Assembly: GCA_023053575.1 (NCBI GenBank)
Contig: JAKZAP010000017.1
Coordinates: 6,393,501-6,457,500, forward strand
Direction: 5' to 3'
DNA: 64,000 bases
DNA from: Branchinecta lynchi
Lineage: Eukaryota > Arthropoda > Branchiopoda > Anostraca > Branchinectidae
Shown: piece by piece, positions 54,601-63,280 of the stretch
Layout of the letters: every line of letters starts with the position of its first letter
Position numbering within the stretch: the stretch's first letter is position 1
Notes under the pieces: model-generated
Databases searched by the model: none
What the model was told of the DNA's origin: nothing
The model's input: the letters and a program-made list of their open reading frames with translations, nothing else
Program-made: the position numbers and the translations under genes

Positions 54601-56272
54601 GACTAAAGAATAAGCCCCGCCCATTGCCAGGCCTTATGTTGGGCCTTGTGGTGGGGCCATAAACAGTTGATGGTGTTTATTATTTTTTATGAGTAAAACT
54701 GAAAACTGGACTAAAAACTGAAGAAAATGATGTTTCCCGGCTATTTTTCTGTGCTTCCAGGGTAGCTCTAACCCCCTTGGAATGCCGGAGGGAGGGGGGT
54801 CATTTGTTGGTGTCCCCCCCCCCTCCCAAATGACGCCTCCGCAGGAAACAGTAGGCTACAAACAGATTAGGTTAGATGTACTTGTTTTTGTTTCGCATAC
54901 TCTTGTTAAGTTGTTGAACCTGGAGGAAGTTTCCAACCCCTGTTCTTACACCTTGTTGAGAGGATGGACGAGTGGAGGCGAGGTTTAATGAAGATAAGGC
55001 TCCTGGGGTGTGGGCTGAAGACATTCTGACACCGTAGGTGCCCACTAGCCCCAGGACCAGTCAGGAAACCGGACAAAAGAGACAAGGGAAAGTCTCAGGG
55101 AATTCTATAGCTCAGCCGCAGTCAATCCAGAAATCCCTAATCAAGCTGGTTCACCCATCCTAGCGAAGCTGGAATTCACACATCCAGTCAAGCCCGAGGC
55201 CTACTAGCCGAGATGGACCATAACGTCTATAGTTAATTTATCTCATGTAAATCGTGTACAAGAACATATAATACAGCACTAAAGGGGTCCCTAACTAAAT
55301 ATATAAACTGGTCCTTACCATAAATTATAATATAGCGTAACTGAGGTCTTACTCCGACCAAGGATGAAAGAGAACTACTTTTGGCTGCGGATTCATTACG
55401 CAGCCAAAATACTTAGAATGAAATGGATCAAAGCCTGACCTCGGATTAGCGAGCAGCTAACTGAAGCTAGGATAAAGACCGAGTGACCTATTGTCACGAT
55501 GCCGGGAAATTAATGATGGTGATGGAAACCGAAGAGATATATAGAAAAGTAGGCGATAGATGGAGGGAATAACTAGGAGGACTATTGCAGAGCAAAGTGC
55601 TATGGGATGTCTCCATAACACTCTCTATGCTTTCTTGCCTTGCGGCTAAATCAGTAAACATTACGTGCCAAACCGCCTAACAGGGAGATGTCAGCTTGTG
55701 CCAGCTTTCTTGAGGTTTACGAATTGTTTTGCCAATCAGTAGCACCGAAAGATCACAAAGACAGATTAGTCTAGAATGCGGAAGGTGCAACTGTTTTCAT
55801 CTCAAGTGGTCTCTTTGTTGTCCACAAGACAATCTTAGTTTCAGCTTTGAAGGCAAATTTTCGGGAATTATTTCTTTAGAGCCTCAATTCTTATTTTTGT
55901 GGCAGTTAGTTAATTAGCTTTTCACTTTTCTTTTGTTCTAAAATTAGGGATTTAAAAGTCAAACTATTGGAACAGTTTGAAATCGTTTACATCTGTAATA
56001 AAACAAAGAAGTTAAATATACTTAAAACGATGGAATTGTAATAACTATAGTAGCAGGTGACCTGTAAGACTGATATGCTCTTGGGAGGACTATGTCAACG
56101 AGCTGCATGCAAATAAATTAATATTTGATGGAGATGTCTTTCTTGAGTCTTGAATTAATTTTCCAGGTATCCGATGGAGATTCACGTGGTTAACTTCAAT
56201 AGAAACTACAGTTCATTGGCAAACGCAGTGGCTCATCGGGACGGTCTGGAAGTTCTTGGAATTTTCGTTGAG
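36711..56272 (+). CDS. Secreted alpha-carbonic anhydrase gene, five exons, 3' end not found
   Basis: Joined exons encode 328 residues. Residues 1-25 are a signal peptide, with a hydrophobic core VLLVCLISAYV and a likely cut after VSA. RRKR at 62-65 is a furin-type site. WSNWGDW at 73-79 is a WxxWxxW motif (possible C-mannosylation). Residues 83-180 are an acidic, proline-rich extension. The alpha-carbonic anhydrase domain starts at EWGY (183). It has SPIEI (209), NNGH (His245, equivalent to the proton-shuttle His64), HFHWG (zinc His274 and His276), GSEH (Glu286, the Glu106 equivalent) and MEIH (Glu297 and zinc His299). The family hydrates CO2 to bicarbonate and a proton. The signal peptide places it outside the cell or in the secretory path. 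The terminal part with the threonine gate (SLTTPP-type block) is absent here. All junction phases agree. Exons 1-2 are joined to the enzyme by inference. Confidence 0.85.
37413..37560 (-). repeat. Hammerhead repeat copy with broken core (intron 1)
   Basis: Same repeat as at 24.1 and 40.1 kb, reversed. The core CTGACGA (37,503-37,509 on the minus strand) and stem II are intact, but the GAAA box reads AAAA (substitution at 37,481), which removes an invariant core guanine. It should therefore not self-cleave. It lies in the first intron of the carbonic anhydrase gene. Confidence 0.7.
37890..38050. repeat. Dispersed repeat, intronic copy 1
   Basis: GATGCCTAACTCTCCTT, AGAAGAGCCGGAAGCGGCAC and TTTTGGACTTA are shared with 50,865-51,062. 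A shorter piece is at 52,560-52,650. The identity is unknown. Confidence 0.55.
38431..38987. mobile_element. Inverted-repeat element, 557 bp (intron 1)
   Basis: Terminal repeats AAGCATTGTCCTAATAGGTG / AAGCTTTGTCCTAATAGGTG extend 30 bp with one mismatch, continuing TAATAAGGTG. There is no transposase frame. A fragment of the right end also occurs at 54,070-54,135 (CGAGGAAAAGAGGAATCTG). Confidence 0.8.
39353..39648 (+). CDS. Exon 2: acidic proline-rich extension
   Basis: The acceptor is CCTTCCTTCTTTAG|GG and the donor ATCA|GTAAGC. Entering in the phase left by exon 1, the frame is open for 98 codons and leaves one base, exactly what exon 3 needs. The first half is acidic and proline-rich (EESEDFPPPRES). 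The second half has cysteines in PECMEP and PLCPPKH. An internal donor-like AAC|GTAAGG at 39,503 would end the exon early but leaves the wrong phase. A second frame in the latter half is also open (YFGVDSFHDHDLV) and looks protein-like, so an assembly error cannot be excluded. Confidence 0.55.
39649..40058. other. Intron 2, first part
   Basis: A C run at 39,728-39,740 and a G run at 40,007-40,025. No feature beyond low complexity. Confidence 0.3.
40091..40142 (-). ncRNA. Hammerhead ribozyme-like motif, intact core (intron 2)
   Basis: On the minus strand: stem I strand CAGC, CTGACGA (40,128-40,134), the stem II hairpin, GAAA (40,103-40,106), TATC, predicted cleavage after position 40,099, and stem I strand GCTG. 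Identical in the core to the 24.1-kb copy. It lies antisense within intron 2 of the carbonic anhydrase gene. Confidence 0.7.
40150..41267 (-). mobile_element. Family B element with internal duplication and MITE
   Basis: The right terminus ACGTTTTGGGATCCCAAAAA is present; the left terminus is missing. The segment 40,166-40,400 recurs almost unchanged at 40,785-41,020. The first copy is bounded on both sides by TGTCAATCCTCTGG. The TA-target MITE at 41,070 splits the conserved GTCATAGGTA block. Confidence 0.7.
41070..41228. mobile_element. TA-target MITE, copy 2
   Basis: Ends CACTGTACAAA and TTTTTACAGTG with flanking TA. Same interior as the 20.7-kb copy, with the inverted pair built on GGGATTAATCTT. 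A (TA)n run follows the right end. Confidence 0.85.
42471..43451 (-). mobile_element. Family B element in LINE (981 bp)
   Basis: Starts AACAAGACCAAAGGTTTCG with GGGATCCC, ends TTTTGGGATCCCAAAAA. Internal units carry CCGGATTCCGG and (GACR)n at 43,380-43,400. The LINE protein continues directly across it, from RRMKY to LPLTALTN. Confidence 0.85.
43812..44937 (-). mobile_element. Family B element in LINE (1,126 bp)
   Basis: Same ends as its neighbour, a longer unit array, and (GACGG)n at 44,860-44,885. It lies between LINE motifs FLVYVNT and LSEAGVTTYADD. Confidence 0.85.
45712..46770 (+). mobile_element. Family B element
   Basis: Starts TTTTTGGGATCCCAAAACG and ends GGGATCCCATCGAAAC with TTTTGGTCTTGTT. 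(GTCY)n is short here (about 45,765-45,785). It has about five units with CCGGAATCCGGCC. The 145-codon frame on the opposite strand is a repeat by-product. Confidence 0.8.
46771..47782. other. Unassigned part of intron 2
   Basis: Moderately GC-rich to 47,270, then AT-rich. A G run lies at 47,044-47,056. No gene is supported. Confidence 0.3.
47783..48080. mobile_element. MULE-like MITE copy 1, just upstream of exon 3
   Basis: Ends CGTGTTCCATCCTACTTACC and, reversed, CGTGTTCCACCCTTCTAACA continue as ATAGTTACTA: about 30-bp inverted repeats. Flanks TTCTTCGAG and TTCTTCATG suggest a 9-bp target duplication. The interior repeats TAGTTACTA and TAGTAACT. It ends 59 bp before the exon 3 acceptor. 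Confidence 0.7.
48140..48337 (+). CDS. Exon 3: N-terminal part of carbonic anhydrase domain
   Basis: Acceptor CCATCCTTTCAG|AG, donor CATACCC|GTAAGT. It encodes EWGYHGLHGPDKW, then CASGEEESPIEI, and ends KNNGHT. These are the standard opening blocks of alpha-carbonic anhydrases, with the usual Gln before SPI replaced by Glu (residue 208). Cys202 is placed like the first cysteine of the disulphide found in secreted members; its partner would lie downstream of the exons found. Confidence 0.92.
48388..48540. mobile_element. Fragment of GGCTTCACCTTC element, beside exon 3 donor
   Basis: CGGCTTCACCTTC and GAAGGTGAAGCCAGGCT form an inverted pair at 48,390-48,459. The downstream part resembles 62,235-62,470. 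Confidence 0.55.
48640..48730. repeat. (TA)n microsatellite and repeat tail
   Basis: About 15 TA units at 48,643-48,672. ATAATAATATAACTGCAGT and GCTTTCGCCTCTAT follow, shared with 6,690-6,740. Confidence 0.7.
49196..50591 (-). mobile_element. Family A element, reverse orientation
   Basis: Starts AAACAAGAGCTAGAAGCTC. It then has the second unit type to about 49,730 (TGATCAGGGGCTCATGGGGA), then C-tract units with AAGTTTCAT. It ends with GACCGACAGACCGA and the hairpin TATGGCACTTGGCCGGAAGG-type terminus. This copy shows both unit types in one element. Confidence 0.75.
50865..51062. repeat. Dispersed repeat, intronic copy 2
   Basis: GATGACTAACTCTCCTTTCC, AGAGCCGGGAGCGGCACCA and TTTTGGACTTAAA match 37,890-38,050. 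It ends 30 bp before exon 4. Confidence 0.55.
51092..51230 (+). CDS. Exon 4: zinc-binding HFHWG and SEH segment
   Basis: Acceptor TATACTATTTCAG|TC, donor GGCAGAAG|GTGAGT. It encodes LVISIVDSS, then HGGLRSEYQFAQMHFHWGE and DGSEHVMSGRR. Two zinc histidines (274, 276) and the Glu106 equivalent (286) are here. The exon is 139 bp and opens in the phase left by exon 3, completing a Leu codon after NNGHT. A MULE-like MITE lies 180 bp downstream. Confidence 0.96.
51412..51629. mobile_element. MULE-like MITE copy 2 (intron 4)
   Basis: A shorter relative of the 47.8-kb element. The right end TTAGAAGGGTGGAACACG is intact and the left end, CGTGCTTCTGTCCAACC, is diverged. Shared interior: GGTTGGAACTGTCAGCGTAG. 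Confidence 0.65.
51630..52559. other. Unassigned part of intron 4
   Basis: No recognised repeat or gene. Confidence 0.3.
52680..52836. mobile_element. TA-target MITE, copy 3
   Basis: Right end TTTTTACAGTG then TA. The left end is decayed to CATTGTAAAAA after TA. The interior is nearly identical to the 20.7 and 41.1 kb copies, including the GGGATTAATCTT inverted pair. Confidence 0.85.
52840..54060. other. Unassigned part of intron 4
   Basis: A 98-codon frame at 53,840-54,133 is cysteine-, serine- and alanine-rich and overlaps short palindromes around GCTGCAGC. It is not recognisable and may be fortuitous. The rest shows nothing definable. Confidence 0.3.
54430..54600 (+). repeat. Family D repeat, second copy
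   Basis: AAACTCGGCAAGGCCG, GAAGCTTATAATTCCACA and AACAAGCAAGAGGGGTCCT match the pieces flanking the family B element at 5.2-6.0 kb. Confidence 0.5.
54601..56166. other. Unassigned part of intron 4
   Basis: C and G runs at 54,790-54,830 around ATTTG can form a hairpin (GTCATTTG / CAAATGAC). No gene or family is recognised elsewhere. Confidence 0.3.
56167..56272 (+). CDS. Exon 5: third zinc histidine and SSLANAV segment
   Basis: Acceptor TTAATTTTCCAG|GT, donor GTTGAG|GTTAGT, in phase 0. It encodes YPMEIHVVNFNRNY, then SSLANAVAHRDGLEVLGIFV. His299 is the third zinc ligand and Glu297 its buried partner. This block is the most conserved of the family (ELHLVHWN...GLAVLGVF in animal members). I searched the remaining 7.7 kb for the C-terminal exons and found none. 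Confidence 0.96.
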
Positions 56273-56392
56273 GTTAGTGGTGCAATTTCATGAAGGCTAA
56301 GGCTGGGAGGGCAAAGATTAATTTTGGGCCACAATCCCGGCCTTATTCAATCAACCAATCAATTACTTTTTGATTCAGTCTCAAGACCATGT

Positions 56393-57130
56393 AAACAAGA
56401 CCAAAGGTTTCGATGGGATCCCAGAAATTCAGTATTTGATCCAGATAATTGGGTCTTGTCTTCGCCAGATCCAGTCTTCTCCAGACTTCTTGAACATTTT
56501 TACTATTAAAATTCAGAAATAGAGTAAGGCCAAATAGCTAATCATCTGAGAAACCAAGTTTAGATGTGGATTCAGCATGTGTGTTTAGCCCTATGAGTCA
56601 TATTTGTTTCGACGAAAACTTCCTGCCTTACTTCTGCCAATTTCCTGGCTTCGGCCGAATTCCGGAACTACTTGTCCGGCGAAAAAATAAAGCTAAAAAT
56701 GAACTCAGCGTATCTTCGTTCCCCTATATCGAACATCTAATCAGCTTCTGATAAAAATTTAACTTATGAGAAATTTTACGATTCCAGCCGGATTCCGGGA
56801 AAACTATATGTCCGGTAAAAAATGATTGTCATATACGGGTTCAGCCGAACTACTTGTCCGGGTAGAAAGATGGTTTTAATATAAGCGGTCAGCATGTCTT
56901 CTTACCACGAAATCGAACATCTACTCAACTTCAGATAAAACTTTACTTTTAACAAACTTTCCGGTTTTGGCCGGGTTCCGGGCGAAGTATTTGTCCGACG
57001 AGAAAATGGTTTTAATATTCGTGTTCAGAATGTCTTTTTATCTCTTAATCGACTATCTCATTAGCTGTTTAAAATACTTTGTTTGTCCCTTAATTTGAAC
57101 CCCCTCCCCTAAATGTAGGGCTACATACAT
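56393..57130 (-). mobile_element. Family B element, right end missing
   Basis: Starts AAACAAGACCAAAGGTTTCG with GGGATCCC. Five units with CCGGATTCCGG or variants follow, then the block CCCCTAAATGTAGGGCTAC. It stops before (GACR)n and the second palindrome. Confidence 0.7.
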
Positions 57131-57173
57131 AAACAACCCAATTGCAAAGTTCACCTCACTGGGAATGTGTGGA

Positions 57174-57480
57174 CTGGGTTGCCACATCAAAAATATTTAG
57201 AGAGTAATTTTTGGCCCAAAACAGAGAGTGAATCGGGAGTGAAAGTTATTTTCATGAAATGTTCGCTTTTGGTCGGAATCGGCTCTGAAAAAATGACACA
57301 TCTTAACTTTACTTTCATGAAAAATTTGAAATATCACTTCTGGTCGGAATCCCTGCTGCAAAAATGACACATTTAGTCATTTTCTGAAATAGAGTGATTT
57401 TTATGTCCTGCGTAGGACAAGAGTGACAAAAACAAAATAGAGTGACAACTCACACTATCGTGCGACATGTGGCAACCCTG
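57174..57480. mobile_element. hAT-like MITE, 307 bp
   Basis: Ends CTGGGTTGCCACAT and, reversed, CAGGGTTGCCACAT are near-identical. Flanking TGTGTGGA and CGTATGGA match at six of eight positions, consistent with an aged 8-bp duplication. Its ends share CAGGGTTGCCA with the fully intact 25.4-kb element. Confidence 0.8.
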
Positions 57481-58800
57481 CGTATGGACTGACAGAAGAT
57501 GTTGCCACAGTGGAGGACTGTGATGGATATAATTACTTACAGTAACGATCAAATGATTCTCGGAATCCAATAGTCTATGAACAAGCGACGCTGTAGCTTG
57601 TCTTTTTAGTTTTTTGTGTGTGCACATCTGTTCAGAACAATGGATTGTGACATTTGTGACATCCTTATGAAACGGCTCAGCTTCAGCAAACGACGGAAAA
57701 TGCTATTGAAACAAACGTTAAGCCCATAATCCGCCTGAACAGAGTGCTTGTACACTAACGCAATCCCAAACAATTGATAACAGTATGTGCAAAATAGACA
57801 AAGATTAACACTTCCTGAATTCCCGTCTGAGAATATTACAAAGATTTAAAATGTAACCACTCTTTCTGATGTTCTCAAATATATCAGAAAGTTCATTGCT
57901 TGCCCCCCCCCCCCGCAAAAAAACGTCACCAGTGTTTATCTGCGTGGTATTTGAAGCTGAAGTTGCTCCGTTGAAGCTCCGTTGCCCCACACCCACTGTT
58001 GATACATTACTGGTAGTGAGAGTGTTCACACCTTCACAATTCACCTTATTCGGTCAGCGCTCCAAGCAGGCTAGTTTCTGAAAATCTCCCGTTGTCTCAT
58101 TGTCGAAAACGAATTTATATTTATCCCTCGCACATCATCCTAGAGGGATAATTAGCTGATCAAGGAAAAAACCTGAAAATCACGGTTTTCTATTTCTTTC
58201 GTCTCATTGTCAGCACTTGTGACAGGAAGAGACTGAATGCAACGAATTATTTGACGCGTGACATGTTTACACTTCTACACCCAGTCTTCAGTTTCGAAGA
58301 ATTCAAATAAATAATAATAATAGTAAAACTATGGATCCATAAGGCAATGAGCAGAACATAATAGCTTTCACTTTCAACTCCAAAGAAAAAGATTTCTCGT
58401 TTTCTAATGAATAATAAATCTTATGAAATTGTTTTTTGTGCACCGCTGAAATACGAACGTTGCCAATGTTCTATGGATGAAGATATCCCCTTCTCCAGAC
58501 AAACAGAAAATAATCGCAGTTCTATTTTTTTTCTTAACGGCCAAACTAGCGCCATTTCACATGAACAAAAATATGATATAGGCCTGCCGGAGGTACTTTA
58601 ATAAATTTACCGCAGAAAAGCCAGGGTCATATCTGCAACAAGTACGCAAGTGCTCAGAGGTGGAGTTTGGGAGAGAACATTTTTATCGTATCGATGTTGC
58701 GTAGATGGCGCGTTATCCAAAGGACTTGTACCGTGACAAATAAACCACAACCAACTTTTTTAATCGACTTTAGAAATTAAGGAATACAATATGTCTTAGG
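57481..58800. other. Unassigned, with shared repeat piece
   Basis: A segment at 58,120-58,201 matches 23,983-24,062 in part reversed and in part direct, a rearranged repeat. No gene is supported. Confidence 0.35.
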
Positions 58801-59195
58801 GCAGACGCTCTTCCGGTGGGGATGCGGAGAAATTATATTGGTAGAGATAGGAAAGGTACTGGTCCTTATTTTTGTCTAATGTGGGGTATTGAAGGAGAGG
58901 ATGCGGTACATTTGATATGTTATTGCGAGGAGCTGAAAGAATTAAGAAAGGAAGTGTTTGGTCGGGAGGCTCGGGGGGAAAGGGATTTGGCCTCAAGTAT
59001 GGGAAGTAAGTATTTTGGTGAGATCCGAAGGCTGGGTAGATTCCTGAAGCTAGCTATGGCCCACCCTGAACTGTTCTTTATAGAAGTTGATTTTTTGGTT
59101 TGTTGTTGGAGTGTATGATATTTTGTTTTTGTTATTGTGTTATGTTTCCCGCCATGGCCCTTGGGCTTTATTGGGAATAAATGCATTCATTATGG
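58801..59195 (+). pseudogene. LINE 3' end with zinc-knuckle-like C-terminus
   Basis: The frame 58,816-59,118 encodes CLMWGIEGEDAVHLICYCEE, a Cys...His...Cys arrangement like the C-terminal finger of several LINE clades. RRLGRFLKLAMAHPE follows. The 3' region GCCATGGCCCTTGGGC...AATAAATGCATTCAT matches the minus-strand copy at 6.3 kb. It is 5'-truncated, with no polymerase core. Confidence 0.65.
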
Positions 59196-59389
59196 AGCTC
59201 CGTGGACAAACACACAAACAAAACTAGTCCGCTGTATAATTCATCATCTACTTAACATCTATCATCTTCCGTGACATGGGGATGTGAACTGCTTGGATGA
59301 ATTTTCCTTCCGGGGGGGGGGGGATCACTGTTCTCATAGCAGGCTTCTATCCGACCACTGTAGTGGTTTGGTAACTATGTTCAGAAGCC

Positions 59390-59457
59390 CCTCGGTAGCT
59401 CAATTGGCAGAGTGATCGCATGGTAAGTGAGAGTCCTGGGTTTAAATCCCGCTGAGG
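59390..59457 (+). repeat. tRNA-like sequence (pseudogene or SINE head)
   Basis: CCTCGGT and GCTGAGG pair as an acceptor stem with one G-T pair. TAGCTCAATTGG fits an A box and GGGTTTAAATCCC a B box. The anticodon loop lacks the invariant T before the would-be anticodon and the T stem is imperfect, so a functional tRNA is unlikely. Confidence 0.55.
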
Positions 59458-59499
59458 AACATTTTGTCTGCCTCAGAACCACTTGTCCTTGAACCAGAG

Positions 59500-60350
59500 T
59501 AGTGTATTTAGATGGAACCCCCGAAAGACGCATCTGGATTCCACCTACACCCTGCAAGCACACCAAATTTGAACTTTATACCGGATGAAGTCGTCTCATT
59601 GGTCGATCTCGGCCAGGTGGCTACCCCCATACCGTAGTTAATATAAACAAATTCATCGACCCACACAACCGTGGTCAAGTAACGTACCTCGGAGCGTTGC
59701 AGGGACCCTCCAAAGACATATCTAGACCCCAATGAATGGTAGTATTCCAAATTTCATCTTGATGCCTCGTGACTCGGAAGTTGCGAAATGTTCCATCCCA
59801 TGTTGGTCCTAAATCGGAATGGCGGGAGGGGGGGGGGTCGGGGCCTACCATTTGCAATAAACGTGGTTAGAACTTTTTCCGCTAAGCCACCAATGCAATA
59901 ATGGTAGATCCTTCCGAGGCAAAGGTTACTTTATTACTAACCTATTTCATACAAAACTGACAAGATATAAAGACATGAACTACCTTGCCACCGAAGAGGT
60001 TTACAATTTAGTCACTTCATGACACCATTAGCAAGTACAACAAATTTGGATTTGATACGAATTAATGTTCACGACTTCCCTCATGGTCAACCTAGACCAA
60101 TCCCCACGAACGCGGAGGGTGGGAGAGATGACAAAAGTTCCCAACCCTATCTCCAGATGTGCTCACGTTATTTACCTGGCAATATGTATACATCGCCCCT
60201 GAACCGGACGGTTGTGGGGGCTGGGACCTCAAAGGCACAATTAGTCCCGAATCCGAATGCGAACAAGTACGCCAAGTTCAACTTGATACATTTCGTTGAT
60301 AACTCTGCAAAAAAGGGGAAAATCGAATACGGATCAGGGGCGTCACGACT
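59500..60350. repeat. Degenerate repeat copies
   Basis: Two loose repeats with CACCAAATTTGAACTTTATA-like and CCAAATTTCATCTTGATGCC blocks separated by about 180 bp, reminiscent of family A units. A G run lies at 59,827-59,837. Confidence 0.4.
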
Positions 60351-60640
60351 GGGGGGGGGGGGGGGCGGGACGCCCCTCCTCCCAATGCTGTCGGCCAGTC
60401 GGTAAAAATAACCGAGTCGGCCCGAAGCGCCCCGATTTGAAAACAGTCGTTTTTTCTGAAAATTTGTGGATTTTTTTTCAAAATGACATTTTTGTTGTTG
60501 AAAACAGTCGTTTTTTCTGCAGAAAAAGTCGGTAAAAATTATCAGCCAGTCGGTAAATGCCTCGTCCCCCCCCCAAACATTTTGGCAAGTAACGCCACTG
60601 ATACGGACAACCGGAAACTGGCTAAAGCGGCCGTAAGAGT
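60350..60640. repeat. Repeat with GTCGGTAAAAAT motif
   Basis: GGCCAGTCGGTAAAAATAAC and CAGCCAGTCGGTAAATGCCT recur within this stretch, and again at 31,380-31,430. GAAAACAGTCGTTTTTTCTG occurs twice. Confidence 0.5.
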
Positions 60641-60751
60641 GGCAATCAGTATTTCCTCTACCAGGAACGTGGTTAAGCAAAATAGTCTGGCCTGATCTAG
60701 TGATCAGGATCGAACCCTCGACCAAAATGAGAATCTGGTATAAAATGACTT

Positions 60752-60927
60752 CAAAACATTTATTCAAACAATGTTTACACGGATACGTCAGCTCTGATTT
60801 TTCATCAGCGATATTTCGGCCCTTCTTGGCAAGGGTCCTCGTCAGGCTTGCCAAGAAGGGCCGAAATATCGCTGATGAAAAATCAGAGCTGACGTATCCG
60901 TGTAAACATTGTTTGAATAAATGTTTC
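60752..60927. repeat. Fold-back hammerhead repeat, 82-bp arms
   Basis: Arms 60,752-60,833 and 60,846-60,927 appear perfectly complementary around a 12-base spacer (GTCCTCGTCAGG). The minus-strand arm keeps CTGACGA, stem II and GAAA, but the junction replaces one stem I strand. The plus-strand arm starts inside stem II. Inverted, truncated copies are a known feature of Penelope-like elements. Confidence 0.8.
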
Positions 60928-60959
60928 AAAGTCAGCTTGGGCTCAAAGAATATTTATGA

Positions 60960-62150
60960 CTTCAAAAGACAATTACAATTACTTTGCCAGTATCATTTTA
61001 TGTGGTTTCGAAAACTAAAAATGCAAAACAATAATACCATCGCAGTCGCCAGTTTAAGGACTTGGGCCGTCACTAGATTCTCGAACAAAATTTTAGTCGG
61101 GGAAACAGAATGGCTTCGTTTCGGTCAGCTGGTGATTGGTCATCTGCTGGTAATTAACGGTGACTAAACAATCATTGTCTCCAATTACCAGGTTGACAAT
61201 TCAAATTTATGCATGATTCGTAGGCTTTTCGAGTATTCAGTTGGCTGTGAAGTTAACGGTAAGGAAAACAGAGCCTTGTCTAATCCTTTGTTTTTCCGGG
61301 TTCAAGAAAAGAAACCAAAAAATTTGGACAAAAAAATGTAGGTCAAGACCATCTCAAGTTGTCATGACTCACTGGATCGTGCAAAGGCTGCTCGTTTTAT
61401 TGACAAAAAAAAATCTTTAAAATACAATCTTTAAAATAAAGTCAACTTGGGCTCAAAGAATACTTTAAAATTCAATTACAAAGGGTAAGCCCCTATTCTT
61501 CGCACGTTCTTTTAAGACAGAGCATTTGTCTGAAATTAACAATACTTTTTTTTTCACCTAGAAGGCTTCACGTTCAAAGTTCCGTTACAGGTCTTACTTA
61601 CATCAAGGGCCCATTATCTGTTGTTCGGGACTAGTTCCACGATGAAGTTGTGCAAGTCATAGTATTAAGAATTGTTTTGGGTATTTACAGGCTAAGGATT
61701 GATAAGCGGATAAGACTAACAAAATTTTGGGGAAAAATAATAAATTGCTCCGGGTAAGACCGCTGAAGGTAGCATATCTGGAGAGGTTGAAGGAGAGACG
61801 CCAAGATTCTTGAATGGTAGGCTCCGTAGGCTCATAGGCTTTCCAAGTAGTAAGAAGGCCAATGTGGCCTCTTTGGCTGTTAGGAAGAGGGACGACCACG
61901 GTTTTCAGAAGAATGTATCCATGATTTGGTTCAATGGTTACCCCAGGATCAGGAAACACAATCGTGGCTCGCGAAAAAAGGACCAGGCAGGATCATTTGG
62001 GTTTTACGCCAAGGCAGAATAATGCTGGGTGAAGAACTGTATTTTAAGTATGGTCTGTCTCACGAGGAGCCTGTATTATTTATGGATATGAGAGGGGATG
62101 GTTTACCTCTTGGTAAAAGAAGAAAATATGTGGGTAAGATTAGGGTTAAG
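60960..62150. other. Unassigned sequence
   Basis: Frames at 61,810-62,150 (LRRLIGFPSSKK; LPQDQETQSWLAKKG) overlap in different phases and may be a frameshifted transposon ORF. I cannot assign them. The stretch 61,438-61,475 repeats the CAACTTGGGCTCAAAGAATA tail of the hammerhead family. Confidence 0.3.
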
Positions 62151-62153
62151 GTG

Positions 62154-62522
62154 AGGCTTCACCTTCCAGATTTTTCTTCCGGATTCCAGACAGCCGTTTT
62201 CGTCGAAATGGATCTGGAAGGTGAAGCCAGGCCAAAAACGTATGAAAGTCCGGGGTGTTTGACACCCCAGATTCCAGATGTCTGGAAGGTGCCATAGAGG
62301 CAACCAGTTCGAGAGACACCAAAAATATGCAAATGACGGAAGAAAAGGGAAAGTGATTGGCAGTTGTGATTGGGATGCAAGAGATATTTGAAAAGTAAAG
62401 GGGACATCTAGGAAATGTTGAAGAACAGCAAATTTTGCTTTCATCATTATCATGAAAATCTGGAATGGTTGGCTTGACTGTGCGGAAGCCCCAGACGTCT
62501 GGGAATCTGGAAGGTGAAGCCT
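62154..62522. mobile_element. Inverted-repeat element, 369 bp
   Basis: Perfect 18-bp ends AGGCTTCACCTTCCAGAT / ATCTGGAAGGTGAAGCCT. A third copy of the end (GATCTGGAAGGTGAAGCC) lies inside at about 62,211, so the first 77 bp could fold alone. A relative lies at 48.4 kb. Confidence 0.75.
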
Positions 62523-62879
62523 GGCTTTCAAATTACTGGGCCTTACTCCAGCCCAATGTATTTATGCGAGAAAAAAGTAATAGTAATTTTGTGGGAATTG
62601 AATGAGTTCAGATGCAAATTGTTTGGAGCGAGGTTAGGCGGTCTACTACTTATTATCCTATTTAATCTTTATTCAAAAGCTCTTTTTTTTGTCTCCAGTT
62701 CTCTCTATTATAGCTGAAAAGCAGGTTGATTTTCAAAAAAATTCTGCAGGGCATGGTTTGACATAAATCGGCTTTGTCACTATTGGCATCAGACTGTTCA
62801 GCTTTTTGGAAGGCTCCTCAGGATAGGACCCGGCCCGGGGTTGGTCACCAAGAACCAAGGTGTACGAGTTACTTCAGGA

Positions 62880-62995
62880 TACTTTGGGTTGCTCAGGGTT
62901 ACTTTGGTTACATTGGGTTACTTCGGGTTACATTGCATTGGGTTACGTTTGGTTAAATTGGGTTACTTTGAGATACTTTTCGGTCACTTTCCAGG
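62880..62995. repeat. Degenerate GGGTTACTTT minisatellite
   Basis: About ten imperfect units of GGGTTAC(T/A)TTG. Confidence 0.7.
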
Positions 62996-63280
62996 GTGTA
63001 CGAAGTTACTTTTGATGACTAACCCTGGGATAGGACTGTCACACATGGAAAACTGTATCTGTCTGTGGTTTCAAACATGTAGGCACAGTTTTCGTATTTC
63101 ATATCTTTTGTTTCTTGTTGTTTTGGAGTCATGCCCCTTGTTGATATTTATGCATTAAGTCTATCTATTTATCAGCCATGATTGATAATAATCTGTAGAG
63201 TTGTTCATTCGTACAATCAATGCAAATTACAGCCCTAAGGCATACTCTCGCTGGAAGTGCGATTGAAGGTTAAAAAAAAA

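Noticed and set aside
57905..58081. Possible next carbonic anhydrase exon downstream of exon 5
   Set aside because: No SLTTPP-like block, wrong composition, and a poly-C tract rather than a convincing acceptor in phase 0.
59390..59457. Functional tRNA gene
   Set aside because: The anticodon loop lacks the conserved T and the T stem is mismatched. Described as a tRNA-like sequence instead.
60168..60929. 253-codon open frame on the minus strand, the longest in the window
   Set aside because: It runs through the fold-back hammerhead repeat, the GTCGGTAAAAAT repeat and a G/C run that yields a proline stretch. There are no domains and no coding character.
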